Shown in pieces: positions 30,267-42,107 of a DNA stretch of 64,000 nt (positions are counted from its first letter, which is position 1; each line of letters starts with the position of its first letter). A model generated the notes under the pieces. The model saw only the letters and a list, made by a program, of their open reading frames with translations, did not search any database and was not told the origin of the DNA. The stretch comes from Sesamum alatum. Its lineage: Eukaryota > Streptophyta > Magnoliopsida > Lamiales > Pedaliaceae. The position numbers were made by a program, and so were the translations under genes. The stretch is taken from NCBI GenBank assembly GCA_034509735.1, contig JACGWO010000011.1, forward strand, positions 12,433,866 through 12,497,865, written 5' to 3'.

Positions 30267-32786
30267 ATGAGGTTTTGCAGACTGTTCCGCTGCGGGTCAC
30301 CCCAGAGATGAATGAGTCGTTGTCCATGCCATTCACTGCTGCTGAGGTCAAACACGTTGTATTTGGTATGTATTCGCTTAAATCCCTCGGGCCTGATGGT
30401 ATGCCCCCGATCTTTTTCCAAAAATTCTGGCATGTTGTTGATAATGATGTAGTTTCTGCTGTCCTTCGTATTTTGAACGATCATGTCTTATTGCATAAAT
30501 TGAATTACACTCATATTGTTCTTATCCCAAATGTGAGTCTCCGAAAACGGTTTCTCAGTTGCGTCCGATTAGCCTTTGTAACGTCATTGTTAGGATTGCT
30601 TCTAAGTGTGTGGCTAATCGACTTAGGATGTTTATGGATACGATTATTTTCCCTACCCAATCGGCTTTTATTCCGGGTAGGCTCATTACTGACAATGTGT
30701 TACTTGCGTTTGAGTTAAATAATCATCTTCGTGTGTCCCCCCGGTCTAGTAGTGGCTATGTGGTGTTAAAACTAGATATGAGCAAAGCGTATGATAGGGT
30801 TGAGTGGCCATTTCTACGTGGTGTCTTGATTCGATTAGGTTTTAATCATTTTTTTGTTGAGTGTGTTATGATGTTGGTTACAACTGTGTCGTATTCTTTG
30901 ACTCTGAATGGTAATCAATTTGGCTACTTCAGGCCTGAACGGGGCATCCGTCAGGGTGACCCGTTATCACCGTATTTGTTCATTTTGTGTACAGAGGCGT
31001 TTTCCAGCCTTATACAAGAAGCCGAGAGAGGGGGGGCGGATTTCTGGAGTGGCTGTGGCTCCCCGGGCTCCTCGGATCTCACATATTTTGTTCGTTGATG
31101 ATACGTTGTTATTTTGTGAGGCGTGTACGGAGCAACTGGAGGAGGTACGGAGGATTTTACGTTTATATGCTGGGGCGTCGGGGCAGGAAGTGAATTTGAT
31201 GAAATCCACGATGGTGGTTAGTGAGGGGATGCCGGAGGTGATTTGGGCTTTTTTGGGGGCTGTGATGGGGGTTAGACTTGTGAGATCTCATGAGAAGTAT
31301 TTGGGCCTACCGGTTGTGGGGGGGGCGGTCGAGGAGTGAGCTATTTAGAGGGGTGAGGGATAGGTTCTCCACTCTTACGAATGGGTGGAATAGTCGGTTG
31401 TTGTCACAGGCGGGGAAGGGAGTGTTGGTGAAGGCGGTGCTCCAATCCTTACCTACCTATGCGATGTCGTGCTTCCGTATTGCGGTGGGATTGGTGCGTC
31501 AATTGGAGTCGTTGATGGCTGATTTTCGTGGCACAATAGGGGTGAGAGGAGGGTGCATTGGGTAGGGTGGAGGAAGATGTGTAGGCCTTTGAGGGACGGG
31601 GGGTTGGGTTTTAGAGAGTTTAGGGAGTTTAATACGGCCTTTTGGCAAACAAGGATGCGTATTGTGTCTCGGCCGCAATCTTTGTTAAGCCAAGTTTTTA
31701 AAGCAAGGTACTTCCCGGAAGGTTCGTTTTGGGATGCGCAGATTGGGAGCCGCCCGTCGTTGACTTGGAGGAGTATTGTGGGGGTATGAGGGCTGTTGGT
31801 CGAGGGGTGCGAGCTTGGGGTGGGTGGTGGGGTGAGGTGGAGGTGGGCGAAAGGAGGGCGGTTTACGGTGAGGAGTGCCTACTCACAGGCTGTTATCCTG
31901 CGTGATAGGGAGCTTCCTTCGTCGTCGGGAACTACTTTGCATTTATCGCGAGGAAGGGGTTCCTTATGGTCTATGTTGTGGCAGGTACGTGTTCCCCCTA
32001 AAATTCGTGTTTTTATGTGGAAACTGTGTAATGGGGTATTGCCGACATTAGGAAATTTAGCATGCCGTGTGGAGGGTATTGATGTGTCTTGTTCAGTTTG
32101 TGGGGTGAGAGAGAGGATCTGAAGCATGTGATGGTGGAGTGTACTTATGCTAGGCAATTCTGGGTACTGACCCATATTTCTTGGCGAATCCTGCTGGATT
32201 GGAGAATGGGAACGGCTGAGTGGGTGCTACATGTGATGTAGCACCTGTTTGAGGGGGACCGGGAGAGATTCTTCATGGGCTGCTGGGCGTTGTGGAAACA
32301 GCGTTGTGCTAAGTTAATGGAGGGTAGGGTTCGGCAACCGGGTATCATTTGGAAGGAAGCAGAATTGTTGCTGGCGAATTTTTCACATGTTAGAAGTATG
32401 TTGCGTTCCAGGCGGTGAGGGATTTAGTGTTGCTGAATGGTTGTTGAACCAGAAATGCAGTTTGCTGAATGGTGGTTGAAGCAGACAAGTGCAGGGACGC
32501 ATGAGGAGCAGATAGTGAGCTTCTGACAGTTGGTTCTAGGTCATGGTTTTATCTATTTTGTTGTGCAGAGTTTGTTACTCTATGTTGTGGTTTTAGTTTT
32601 GTTAAGGTTTTAAAACTTTTTGTTGGTGCTTTACTTTGCTTTGGCCTGTTGTTAGTCTCTGGTTTTAGGCTTAGTTTATTGTTGTGTTGTGTTTTGTTGC
32701 TGGTTTGTTTTTTGTAAGACTTTTGGCTGCGGCCGTTTTTAAGGTTATGAAATCTCATCGCTTGAAAATCAAAAAAAAAAAAAAAA
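30267..32786 (+). mobile_element. 5'-truncated L1-type LINE with 16-bp target duplication
   Basis: Both sides carry the perfect 16-bp copy AAGAGGATTTAAAATA (30251-30266 and 32787-32802). The 3' end has a poly(A) tail (about 32771-32786). The body codes for a non-LTR reverse transcriptase followed by a zinc-binding RT C-terminal region. The endonuclease part is missing because the copy is 5' truncated, which is usual for target-primed insertion. A 3' untranslated region of about 400 bp precedes the tail. Confidence 0.92.
30275..32300 (+). pseudogene. LINE reverse transcriptase and zf-RVT region (frameshifted)
   Basis: The frame starting near 30275 shows the pre-RT block with KSLGPDGMPPIFFQKFW. 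After a frameshift near 30530 the RT core follows at 30559-31098: QLRPISLCNVIVRIASK, PTQSAFIPGRLITDNV, LKLDMSKAYDRVEW, ERGIRQGDPLSPYLFIL. A second frameshift near 31030 leads to the active-site block ILFVDDTLLFCEA at about 31086-31125. Then come KYLGLP and GWNSRLLSQAGKGVLVKAVL (31360-31440) with further breaks. From about 31845 the C-terminal RVT zinc-binding region appears (FTVRSAYS, WQVRVPPKIRVFMWKL, CSVCG, then LKHVMVECTYARQFW). At least four frameshifts, so no protein. Confidence 0.88.
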
Positions 32787-32802
32787 AAGAGGATTTAAAA
32801 TA

Positions 32803-33291
32803 GAAATTCAATCTGTTTAAGTAGTAGGTACTTTAGAACGTTTTCTTTTCCCAATGTGGAACACTAAAATGTTATGTTTTGTGGAAAATACAGTTTGCCC
32901 TCTGTGATATCGATCGATAATGTACAAAAAAAATCCTTGTGAAAAAAAAATATAACAACAATTTACTTCTCTGTGTTTTTTAAAAATAGAACCCCTCCTC
33001 CCCAAAGAGAGATGGTGTTATACACACGCCCTCCTTGCGAATGTTTAAAATTTTCAAGAATAAAATATTAATTATGTATAAATATACATATATTAACATT
33101 TAAATATTAATAATATATATAATTTTATAATCCCCCCACCCCCCAACACACACACAACCTCCTACTAGAATAGGCGACTAGAAAGCCTCGATTCTTAACT
33201 TCCCCCCACTCTCCCTCCTCCCCCCCCCCCCCACCTCCCCTTCCCTGTCAGTCCCTTCACCGTCGCCCCTTCCCCTTCCTCCCAGCGCTAA
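32803..33291. other. Intergenic with C-rich tract and MITE fragment
   Basis: AT-rich to 33120, including a decayed MITE-like end (GGAAAATACAGTTTGCCCTC, 32882). From 33125 there are C-rich stretches with a run of 14 C around 33218-33231. No gene. Confidence 0.45.
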
Positions 33292-35640
33292 CACTACAAA
33301 AAAATACGACAATTGGAGCGATTTTAGGAATGATTTTTCTTTTTAATTTTGGGACGAGAAATGAATAGTGGAACAATGTTGGGTCGGATTTAGAATGGTT
33401 CTGGAACAGGTACCCTATCATCGTAACAACCGTCATCACAAATTATTTGGAATGATTAGCACAAACGTTCCTATAGTACTACAGTTTTTTGTACCACTTG
33501 TTCAGCTATCGTTCCTAAATACGTCTTACTATCTAAAAATGTAATTCTTTTTTTTCTTTTTTTTTTGGAACACATTTTTTTCTATTTGGAACGAATTTTG
33601 TTTTTGAATTTTCGGTACGTGTTATGGAATGGTCCTTGTAACACTATCTACAAAAATTTGAATGTAAAAAAGATGCATATTCTGACTCATTTGAAAATAC
33701 ATTTTGGCACGATTTTGATTGTACCGGTTATATTTTTAGGAACGGCCTTTCGAACTCTATTTGGTCCTTCATTTGAAATATATTTTGGAACGGCTTAGTC
33801 TACTTGGTTGGAATACATGTTGGAACTGCTAGATCGATTTGTAGAATGTGAATTGAAATGGTGTTTGCACCATGATTTGCAACAATATTTAAAAACACTT
33901 TTTGCAACACGTTTTGGAACAGTTCTTACCATGTAAAAGCCCATTCCTAATTTATATATTTATTAAAAAATATATTTGTTTTTGATTTTTTTTAGTTTTT
34001 GTAATAATAATTAATTACTGAATTTAGTAAAATTAATTAAAAATTAATTATTTTATTTTAATTTGATTAATTAAATAAATATTGAATTATGGAATGCGAT
34101 TAACATTAAAAAAACAGATTACATAAAAAAAGTATTATATTAATATAAAAATATACATTTAGAAATATAAAAAAAAAACCCTAATCTCGTCAACATGTTA
34201 CATCTCCTCATCGTTTGGAGCACGGGGGTCCACCAGAGACTATGAAGGGCCAGTAGTCGAGGTGTTGGCATGTGACAGGCCGATAACCGAGGAGGTGGCC
34301 TACATCGACTCATGATCATCATCATGTTGACCATCATTGTCTTCAGCCTCGTCATCCAATACTCCACGTCCGGGCATGGATGTGGTGGTGGCGACGATGA
34401 TGTGTACGTCCGGCTCGAGGTGCCGGCCTTAGAATCAAGGCCAATTACATGGCCCTTGTTCTTGCCCCCGACTGCTGCCAGCCACAGTTGTTGCTCGGTC
34501 ATCGCCACCGAGCCCTGAGATGAGGCTGGAGAATCCTGCCTATTAACCGTGCCCTGGGTCTGGTTATCCTCCAGTAGTTTCTTAAATGTCTCCTACAAAA
34601 CAAACAAAAATATTAGTATTAAAAAAGATGAAACAAACAAATATTTCCAATGGTTATTACTTACCGCAACATGCGTTTCCCTTGGCCCACTCCAGTTGGC
34701 GTCGGCCTTCTTCTTGTAGCATCTGGAGAATAACTCCATTTACTTCACAGGCCGACCGAGCTCTGACTCATGTACAAGAAAAGAACAATTAGCAAAATAT
34801 TTATAAATTTTTAAAAAAGCTTTAAAAAAAATACTTACCATCTTTCTCTTATGCATGCCCATAGAGGAAGATCCACTGCGGTAGACAGTAATTGCAGCCG
34901 CGGGGTTGGCCGATTGATTGGCCTTATTATTCGTAGACTTTGCCTTGAAGTACGCGCTGGCCCAGTATAGCTCTCCCTGGCACCAGACCTCATTGGCCAC
35001 CCACACCGGTTTGATCAGCTGAGCCCTGGTGATGGCGCACCGCTTTCATATGAAGTTTCGCGCCCACATATGGAAGACCCAGAACATGGACTCATCGTCA
35101 CAGTCCCACCAGTACATCATCTGCAATATCACAGAAGAAAAAAAATATTAATATATTGAAAAAATTAAATTGTACGATAATATTAATTTTTTTAAAAAAA
35201 TTACCTTCTTTCTCTCGAACCAGAATTATTGGTGCTCTGCCGGCACCAACCGCAAACATCCCCAGGGGTGGAGATAGTGCCTTCGCACCACCGCATTGAT
35301 GCGCTCGTGGAATTTGCAAATAGACCTGAAATAACATGTTGTTAGTCATTTTATAAAAATACCAAAATAAAACAATATGTGGGACTGGTGGTGGTGGTGG
35401 TGCGGCCCATGGACGAGCAGGATCTGTCACGGTGCGCTAGTGGATGGTTTGGCTTCATGTGCGGCCGCCGCAGCAATAGATGGGTCAGCCTCATCTGGAG
35501 CCGGTGCAGCGACTGAGGGGCTAGCCGTTAGTGGTGGTGGGGGTAGTCGTGGAACCAACGGACCACGACCGCAGCCATTGCCACGGCATCAGCTCGTCCA
35601 CGTCCTGGAGCGGAGGACACCAGTAGAAAAATGATCTATA
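33292..35640 (-). mobile_element. CACTA element, one end preserved
   Basis: Begins CACTACAAAAAAATACGAC at 33292, a canonical CACTA terminus. 33300-33960 is packed with subterminal repeats around 'ggaacgattt', 'tggaatgatt' and 'ttttggaacag'. A transposase pseudogene follows at 34140-35430, so this is the element's 3' end on the minus strand. No opposite terminus was recognised; the right limit is arbitrary. Confidence 0.7.
34140..35430 (-). pseudogene. CACTA PF03004-type transposase remnant
   Basis: From high to low coordinates: a block at about 35335-35205 (CKFHERINAVVRRHYLHPWG, then an in-frame stop); a clean intron (GTAA donor, CAG acceptor) into a block at about 35120-34850 (MMYWWDCDDESMFWVFHMW, a stop, then ITRAQLIKPVWVANEVW and YWASAYFKAKSTNNKANQSA); a block at about 34765-34670 (MELFSRCYKKKADANWSGP); and the C-terminal part at about 34595-34250 (ETFKKLLEDNQTQG, MTEQQLWLAAVGGKNKGHVI). 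The order matches the two copies at 3.7-6.2 kb. This copy is the most complete but has at least two stops. Confidence 0.75.
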
Positions 35641-36336
35641 AATTGTTGTAAATATTAGTTTTTGAATTTTTATAATTAATGTAATTAATAAGAATATTTA
35701 GTTATTATAATTTTGCCAAATTTCATAATTTTTCTAATTATCTAAATATTCTAATAATTATCTAATTATTCTAATAATTGAAAATTTTAGTTATCCTAAT
35801 TAATGTAATTTCCTATATTTTTTCAATTCCTTATATCCTATATTTTCCTATATATAAAACCAACAATTTTTCTTAAATGTGTACTAAATCGATAGTTTTT
35901 TCTAAAATATATACTAAATCCAACATATAATATATCAAAATTGAAAATTTTAAAAATCCACCATAATCATCAATTATACATCCATGTATATATAGCAAAA
36001 CGATGGTTGACCGCAATTAGACTAATTTTGACCAAATACTAATTTTTGGTAATTTTAAATTCTTTAATTGTCAAGAAAAAATCTCATTGGTTAGAATATC
36101 ATCCATTTTAAATTAAAGTTAAATTTGTATTTATCTAAAAAAATTATTTTCAAGATCAGTGTTTATCTATATTAGATTCTCCCTTCAAAATATGATTAAT
36201 TTTTTATCATAAAAATATGTATTCATCATATCACTAATCATCTAGTTTTATTTTAATCATATATTTTTCAGTCTAAACTTAATTATATCAATCTCTTGTT
36301 AAATCTCATGCAGCATTTTTAATTTTAATGGTACAA
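35641..36336. other. AT-rich spacer
   Basis: Very AT-rich, no coding frame, no repeat ends recognised. Confidence 0.5.
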
Positions 36337-36876
36337 TCATTCTAGACCGAAGCGAGGAGAGGACAAAGAAGATTTATCTTCGTCATCTCCACTTGCATGG
36401 CTAGGTACGAATAAGTCCTTCTGAGCAGACTTAATGGGAGGAGTTATCTGGGAAGATTCCTTAAATTTGTTCAACATGCTCTCGTAGTAACAATGACGCT
36501 CTTCATACTAGCGCTTGAAGACTTTGTTGTGGCGAGTTTGAAATTCACTGTCTTCGTAGCTTTTCCTTGAGTATCCATCTAAATACTTCAGATTTTGATA
36601 AGGGAAGAGATAAGAGGTAAAGCAGTCACCGAGCATGCCAAATTTGTAAACAGATTTTCGTGTTCCTGAATTTATTGAATGAGAAACTATTACAAATGAA
36701 TTTCTTGATTTGATTAAATTTTTTGGATGTAAAATCTCTATTTGAAACCTCTAATTCTTCACTTCAAGAACGTGATCTTTTGATTTCGACAACTTCGAAG
36801 GTGAAACTTACTTATAATTTTTAATCTCTATATACCTACTCTCAGAAATCTTGACTTTAGGCACACCAACAAAACT
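36337..36876 (-). pseudogene. Unrecognised decayed coding region
   Basis: One minus-strand frame runs about 180 codons to a TGA at 36339-36337 and looks coding although broken by three in-frame stops. Blocks seen: GVPKVKISESRYIEIKNYK; then VSPSKLSKSKDHVLEVKN; FQIEILHPKNLIKSRNS; KFGMLGDCFTSYLFPYQN; LKYLDGYSRKSYEDSEF; YYESMLNKFKESSQITPP; and an acidic, Ser-rich tail GDDEDKSSLSSPRFGLE. Low-complexity DNA around it has none of this protein-like character. I do not recognise the family. It could be an old host gene fragment or a retroelement or virus-derived ORF; nothing here decides between them. Confidence 0.45.
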
Positions 36877-37817
36877 ATGTCATATTTAATGACAGTTTAT
36901 ATGATTTTGCAAATTTATTTATACAAAACTCAATATTGATCTCTCTATGTTTTTTTACTGAACATTTTGAAAATAATCATAGCATATTATCATACTTTAG
37001 ACATTGAAAAAATTATTTTATAAGTTTCGAGTACTATGTATATTTTCTTATATAATTAATATATTTTAGTAAAATAAAAAATATTAATATCTAAACATAC
37101 TATGTAGAATATACTGTCATATATGCTCTATGATGTAAACGGATTTCTCTTACAATTCGTTAAAACAAACGGTCAACCCAATTTTGGAGGAAAAATTGGG
37201 CGATTTCTTATTTATTTAAAGGCATGTTTGACTGTCATTTTATAAAAAAAAAAAAAAAAAAGGCTTGAAATAGTGAAATTGAGAAAATTTTTGGCAAAAA
37301 GCGAGAGGATGAGGAGAAATCAATTTCAATCTTACTCAAATTCGAGTGCATGTTCGTCTAATGAGAACATTTATATCGAAAAAATGTATTGTGAGTGTAG
37401 AATTACACTACCATTGAAGATTTTTTTGGACCAAAATAAATTTGGGAAGAAGGTTTTGGGCATGTCCTAATCAAGGGATAAATTTATTTTTTATTTCCAT
37501 CCATTTTTATGGTGAACTGTCAAAATGCCTTTTAGATTATAAATTATAATTTTATATAGTTTTTTATAAAATTTTCTAACTATTAATTTATTGACAAATA
37601 TGCCCAATGGATTATCTACTCTATCCACCCTCAATTTCTTTTTATATTTTCATAAATCGACAAAGGGTAAAGTAGTAATTTTCACTTCATCGTCTAGGAG
37701 CTACACAATTACTTTTCAAATAAAAAGGGGGTATTCGTAATTATATATGACAAACCTCATCAGAGCCAACCGTAATTTACTCTACATATGTTACATGTAC
37801 GTACTAATGCACTCATA
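36877..37817. other. AT-rich intergenic
   Basis: No gene. A run of 18 A lies at about 37244-37261. The 65-codon frame at 37273-37470 has no recognisable content. A decayed MITE-like stretch is possible at 37480-37740. Confidence 0.45.
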
Positions 37818-38720
37818 CTGTTCTCCTATTGTAATGGACTTGACTCAACCATCTAAACCCAAACTTATTATATCAAACCTGGGCACGATAGCATTCCATA
37901 TCAAATCAATAATAGAATTTGCATCAATGAAATCAGTTGAACCTAGATCAAACAATTGTATCTAACCTAGTTTTCTCGTCCCAACAACTAAATCATCCAA
38001 AGCACATAATAAATTTGCTTGCTACTCATACCAATCATTCATGATAATTATGGATCACTGAACTCATGGATAGCAATAGAACAATTAACATTGAATCGAA
38101 TTGTCAAGATCTATTAATAATAATCATTCCATAAACAGTAAATCAAAACGAGAAATACTCGGCAAAATCAAATAAGATCAAAATCTCAAAACATAACAAT
38201 TGTGTTCAATGTTTCCCTCGAATCAGAATAAAATTAGCTACATGTCATGTGTGTAGAAAATCTAAAATCCTATAGCAAAAACATAAAATAAAAATAAAGG
38301 AGAAGGGGAGAGATGATCTAAACTAAGAGGGTAATCAAATATGAAATTCGATACTGATCTTTAGCCTTAAAACCCCTTTATATAGCTCCAAAAGCGTGCT
38401 CCTCTTGCCTTCCAACTTGCAGTCTGGGAAAAGGAAACAAATCGAGTCAAAATCTTTCCAAATTTTTTTTTTTCTTGCGCAACTTACTCGAACATTCGTT
38501 AAGGCGTGATCACGTCTTAACGGTTTCTCAATTTTGTTTTGTCTTCTCTTGCCTTAATCACTTTCGAACTTCATTTGGGGCTTTTTGACTCTATTTTCTT
38601 CAAAGCTTGTCATAACAACTCCTCCATTCAAAAGATGGATTATTCAAAGATCTATGCAATAAAATCCTTCCAAAATACTCAAAATAAACATGCATAGGAG
38701 CATTAAATTGTGTCTTATCA
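37818..38720 (-). repeat. 3' LTR, truncated
   Basis: Matches 42431-43336 base by base with scattered differences. Its outer end (U5 side) is missing about 320 bp that the other LTR has. On the minus strand it begins TGATAAGACACAATT. Confidence 0.82.
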
Positions 38721-40723
38721 AATTCCCCCACACCGAAACCATACTTGTCCTCAAGCATGTCTCAAATCCAAAATACAGAATTATCCAGGTAGCCAATCCG
38801 AATTTCCCGTCATGTTAGTCAAGCATGTCCTTTAATCAATATGTCTTCACAGTTTAAGAGGAGATAGTAATATTCAGAATAAACACTAATGGCATTAATT
38901 CAACAAACAAGTATCCGTTGATTATATCAAACTTAAACGAAACAAGTCTCAAATTCTCACAAGGGTCTCTCTAATCATTCGAAAAGTGTTTAAGAAATTG
39001 TGTTGCACTGAAATCAAGACATTAGAGTGTCACTGCCATATGCTTGCTTGAGAATCAAATCTCCACCACTGCAAAATAGAATGAGTGCATAAATCAAAGG
39101 GTCTTAATATGGTTGTAACGGGGCAAGGGACAAGGTGTGTCAAGAGATGTCAAATTGTGGCTCATGAATCGCAAAAGGATGATGTCAACCTAGTTTACTT
39201 GTTTTTCCAATCATTTCTTTCCTTCCATCTGTACTAAAGTGCTTGGAGCATCAAACTTTCCAACAAGATTTTTCAGTTTCGCTATCTATTTGAATCTTTC
39301 CTCATTTTCTTTCTTTCTTCGTTCATCATTTTCTTCTTCTTCTTTTTTCATTGCTTTCATTTTTTTCTTTCTTGGGTCTAGCAATATGTCTCCCATGTGC
39401 AACTTGAACCAATTCATTAGCTCGTTTCCGCATCGACTTACAAGCAACCACATTAACACCATCCCCTTGAAAGGGTTCAAATATTTATGTAGGAAATAAC
39501 CAAGAAGGGGATACTCGGCTTAAAATACGGTTTAACCAAGAAAATAGAGGCCAAGGCTCAAATGTGTTTTCTAAGGGTAAACTTTTAGTAGGCTCTTTTC
39601 AAGGTTAATTGGCTATTCCTAAGTGCCCTTATCACTTTCATATACACCAATCTGCAAGAATGTGGCCTCAAAATGTATTACACAAGCAAGTTTTAGAATG
39701 CACACACTAAGTTTGATGCCCTCAATTGGAAGAAATATACAAGCACTATTTGAATGCAGGTGCTTTGGCTCAAAAGCTCACATATAGGGCTTTAGTGTTG
39801 ATTCTTGAACGTTGTACGTTTAATGCAATCAATGGGACAACATTCACAGCATTTTTTTTTACATGCCACTAGTGTTAGTTCTGCCTACTAATCTCGACTT
39901 AAACTGGAATTTCCTATCAGTTTCAGGGACAACACAAGACAACGTTCAAGAAATTATGTTCAGTTATAGGATAATTCACTCATTTTGTTTCAAGACAGCT
40001 AATTTTCAAGCACAAGTTTCGTTCTTCATGAAATATTATCAATTCCTAAAATAAAAAAATTTCGCTCCACAAAAAACAATCCCCCCACAAAATATCAACA
40101 TTACCATAAACACATAACCAAAGGGAGGATTAAGCATATAATTAACATTCGCCCAAACAACATGTTAGCATAAACCTCCCCCACACCAAGTACATACATT
40201 GTCCCCAATGTATGCATAAAACACGACATATAGAAAGGGATTGACAAGTAAAAAATGAGATAGAGAACGTCCCTGAAATGTGCAGTGTGGCAAAGCTGAC
40301 TTGATGGAAAGAGGTGGAGGTGCGTCGGCTATAGGCTGAATTGAATAATTGTTAAGGCGTGATCACGCCTTAGCAAACCTCAAGTCTGTTGTGCAAAGCA
40401 ACTTCAGCAGATCAGAAAGTGAGATAGGGTGTGATCACATCCTATCTCTCGATGTAATCTGTTGGGGGCCAGAAGTGGAGGACTGATTTCGCATCATACA
40501 AGCGTGATCAGACCCTATATGAAGGTCAAATCAGTGAAGTTCTAGAGTAACATCCTAAAAAAATTCAAAAGAAAGCAAATAAAGAGTCGGGTTGCCTCCC
40601 AACAAGCGCAATTGTTTAACGTCGTTATGCTCGACGGAATGCCTTCTTTTCAATGTGTTAACTGTTGAAGTGACTTCAATGCAAAATGCTTGTGACTTCA
40701 TCACCACCAAGAAATGATTTCGG
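38721..40723. other. Non-coding spacer of the Athila-like element
   Basis: Lies between the integrase tail and the 3' LTR, where full-length Athila elements often carry an env-like ORF; I see none. It contains palindromes centred on TGATCA at 40353-40372 and 40421-40448, and a half-preserved one near 40503. A TTC-rich stretch lies at 39300-39370. Confidence 0.5.
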
Positions 40724-41157
40724 TCAATGGCCATTCACCGTGTTGAGAGTTTTAATTCTCGCTACACCATGAGGAACAACATTAACACCTTCAAAACGAC
40801 CAAGCCAAAAAGAACTCGACTTACCTGGGATGAGCTTCAAGTGAGATTTGTAGAATAACACCTTTGTCCCAACCTCCAATAGCTTCTTCAAAATCATATG
40901 ATCATGAAATCTCCGTGTTCTCTCCTTGCAACTTCTCAAATCTTCTCTTCTATCCAACTTTCGTTCATTCTGCTCTGTAACAAACCTTCTAAAATAATGG
41001 CAGATAATGTTTCTCGTACACCCAAATAGAGATCTTTTAGATGGTTGGGCAAGTCTTTCAGCTTCAGTGGGGATGCCTTCATGAAGGTATTCATAATATC
41101 CCTCTCATGCTCATCCTCATTCGATTTCGTCATCCTATATGGGGGAGAAGATCCCAA
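40724..41157 (-). pseudogene. RT N-terminal piece fused to integrase C-terminus
   Basis: The frame 41157-40936 carries SPLKLKDLPNHLKDLYLG and ETLSAIILEGLL, the linker and first residues of Athila RT. About 25 codons later the frame 40957-40724 carries ERTRRFHDHMILKK, VLFYKSHLKLIPGK and VVPHGVARIKTLNTVNGH, the integrase C-terminal block of gypsy elements. The roughly 1,000 residues normally between them are absent, so the deletion joint lies at about 40960-40990. Confidence 0.75.
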
Positions 41158-41191
41158 GTATTAGATGAACAAAGTTGGACTAAATCGGAGT

Positions 41192-41909
41192 CTACCTTTT
41201 CTTTTTGGGTGTCGGTGTCTTCGAGGGCCTTCTTAACTTCATTGGTTGCACTGGTGCTTGTTCAATTGGGTGGCTCTCCTTCCAACTCCGAAGTGTTATA
41301 GCACTAACATTTGCCCTTGGATTTGTCTCTGTTTGCGACGGTAGCTTCCCGAATGTTTGAGCTTCCAACCTACTGATCGATGTCGCTAACTGCGCGAATT
41401 GGTTCCCCAAATGTTGCAAGCCGGCCTCTGTCTTTTGCAATCTCGCCTCGTCCTCTCTTGAAACTGTTGAGTAGTAACAACAAGGGATATGACAATATCT
41501 TCTAAACTCATACTTGAATTTGATGCTTGAGGTGGGGCTTGTGCGGGTGCCGGCGGAAGTCGGTTCAAGAATTGCGGTTGTTGCCTTGATTGCTCCCCGT
41601 GACTCCAATAACTGAAGTTTGGGTGGTCTTTCCACCCCGGGTTGTAGAATTGGAGTAAGGATCATATTTCTGTTGAGGTTTCTCGGGAAATCCCCCTACG
41701 GCATTCACTTCTGGCAACGCTCCTTGTTGCAACGATGGGCATGCTTGGATTGGATGTCCATGGCCTAAGCATATCCCACAAGCCACTGCTCCTTGAATCT
41801 TTCCTGCAGCCATTTGGTGTACAAAAATACTTAGTTCAGAGTGTTTTTCTGCCAAATCATTGGTGTTTACCTCGTTACTGTTGAACATTCCAATCTCTTC
41901 GAAATCCAT
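41192..41909 (-). pseudogene. Athila-like gag C-terminal part
   Basis: The frame 41909-41565 starts with GFEEIGMFNSN-like sequence (here MDFEEIGMFNSNEV) and has a complete zinc knuckle CGICLGHGHPIQAC (Cys44, Cys47, His52, Cys57: CX2CX4HX4C), then VNAVGGFPEKPQQKYDPYSN. A frameshift near 41630 moves the continuation (NPGW-type block, then Pro/Ala-rich) to other frames. 41460-41192 holds a coiled-coil-like segment (LQKTEAGLQHLGNQFAQLA) and LPSQTETNPRANVSAITLRS, the usual block before protease. About 400 N-terminal residues of gag are missing. Confidence 0.8.
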
Positions 41910-42085
41910 ACTGTCTATGATTCTCAGCCATGGTAGAATCCATATTTTGTTGCCATCTCATTTATAATTTCCCCAAAAATAGATTCAACACCAACAGTTA
42001 GTCTATATCAAGCACAAATGTCCCTGCCAAACAAAAAAATAGCAAGGGATGAAAAAGCACAAACTAGATAGAAACTAAAATAGCT

Positions 42086-42105
42086 CCTCGGCAACGGCGC
42101 CAAAA
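42086..42105 (-). other. Primer binding site of the Athila-like element
   Basis: Minus strand TTTTGGCGCCGTTGCCGAGG directly after the 5' LTR (LTR ends ...CGATCA at 42108). TGGCGCCGTTGCCGAGG is the common primer site of Athila-type elements. Confidence 0.78.
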
Positions 42106-42107
42106 TT

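Noticed and set aside
30967..32348. Minus-strand ORFs across the LINE
   Set aside because: Shadows of the RT and zf-RVT frames.
34312..34518. Plus-strand ORF in the CACTA element
   Set aside because: Shadow of the minus-strand transposase remnant.
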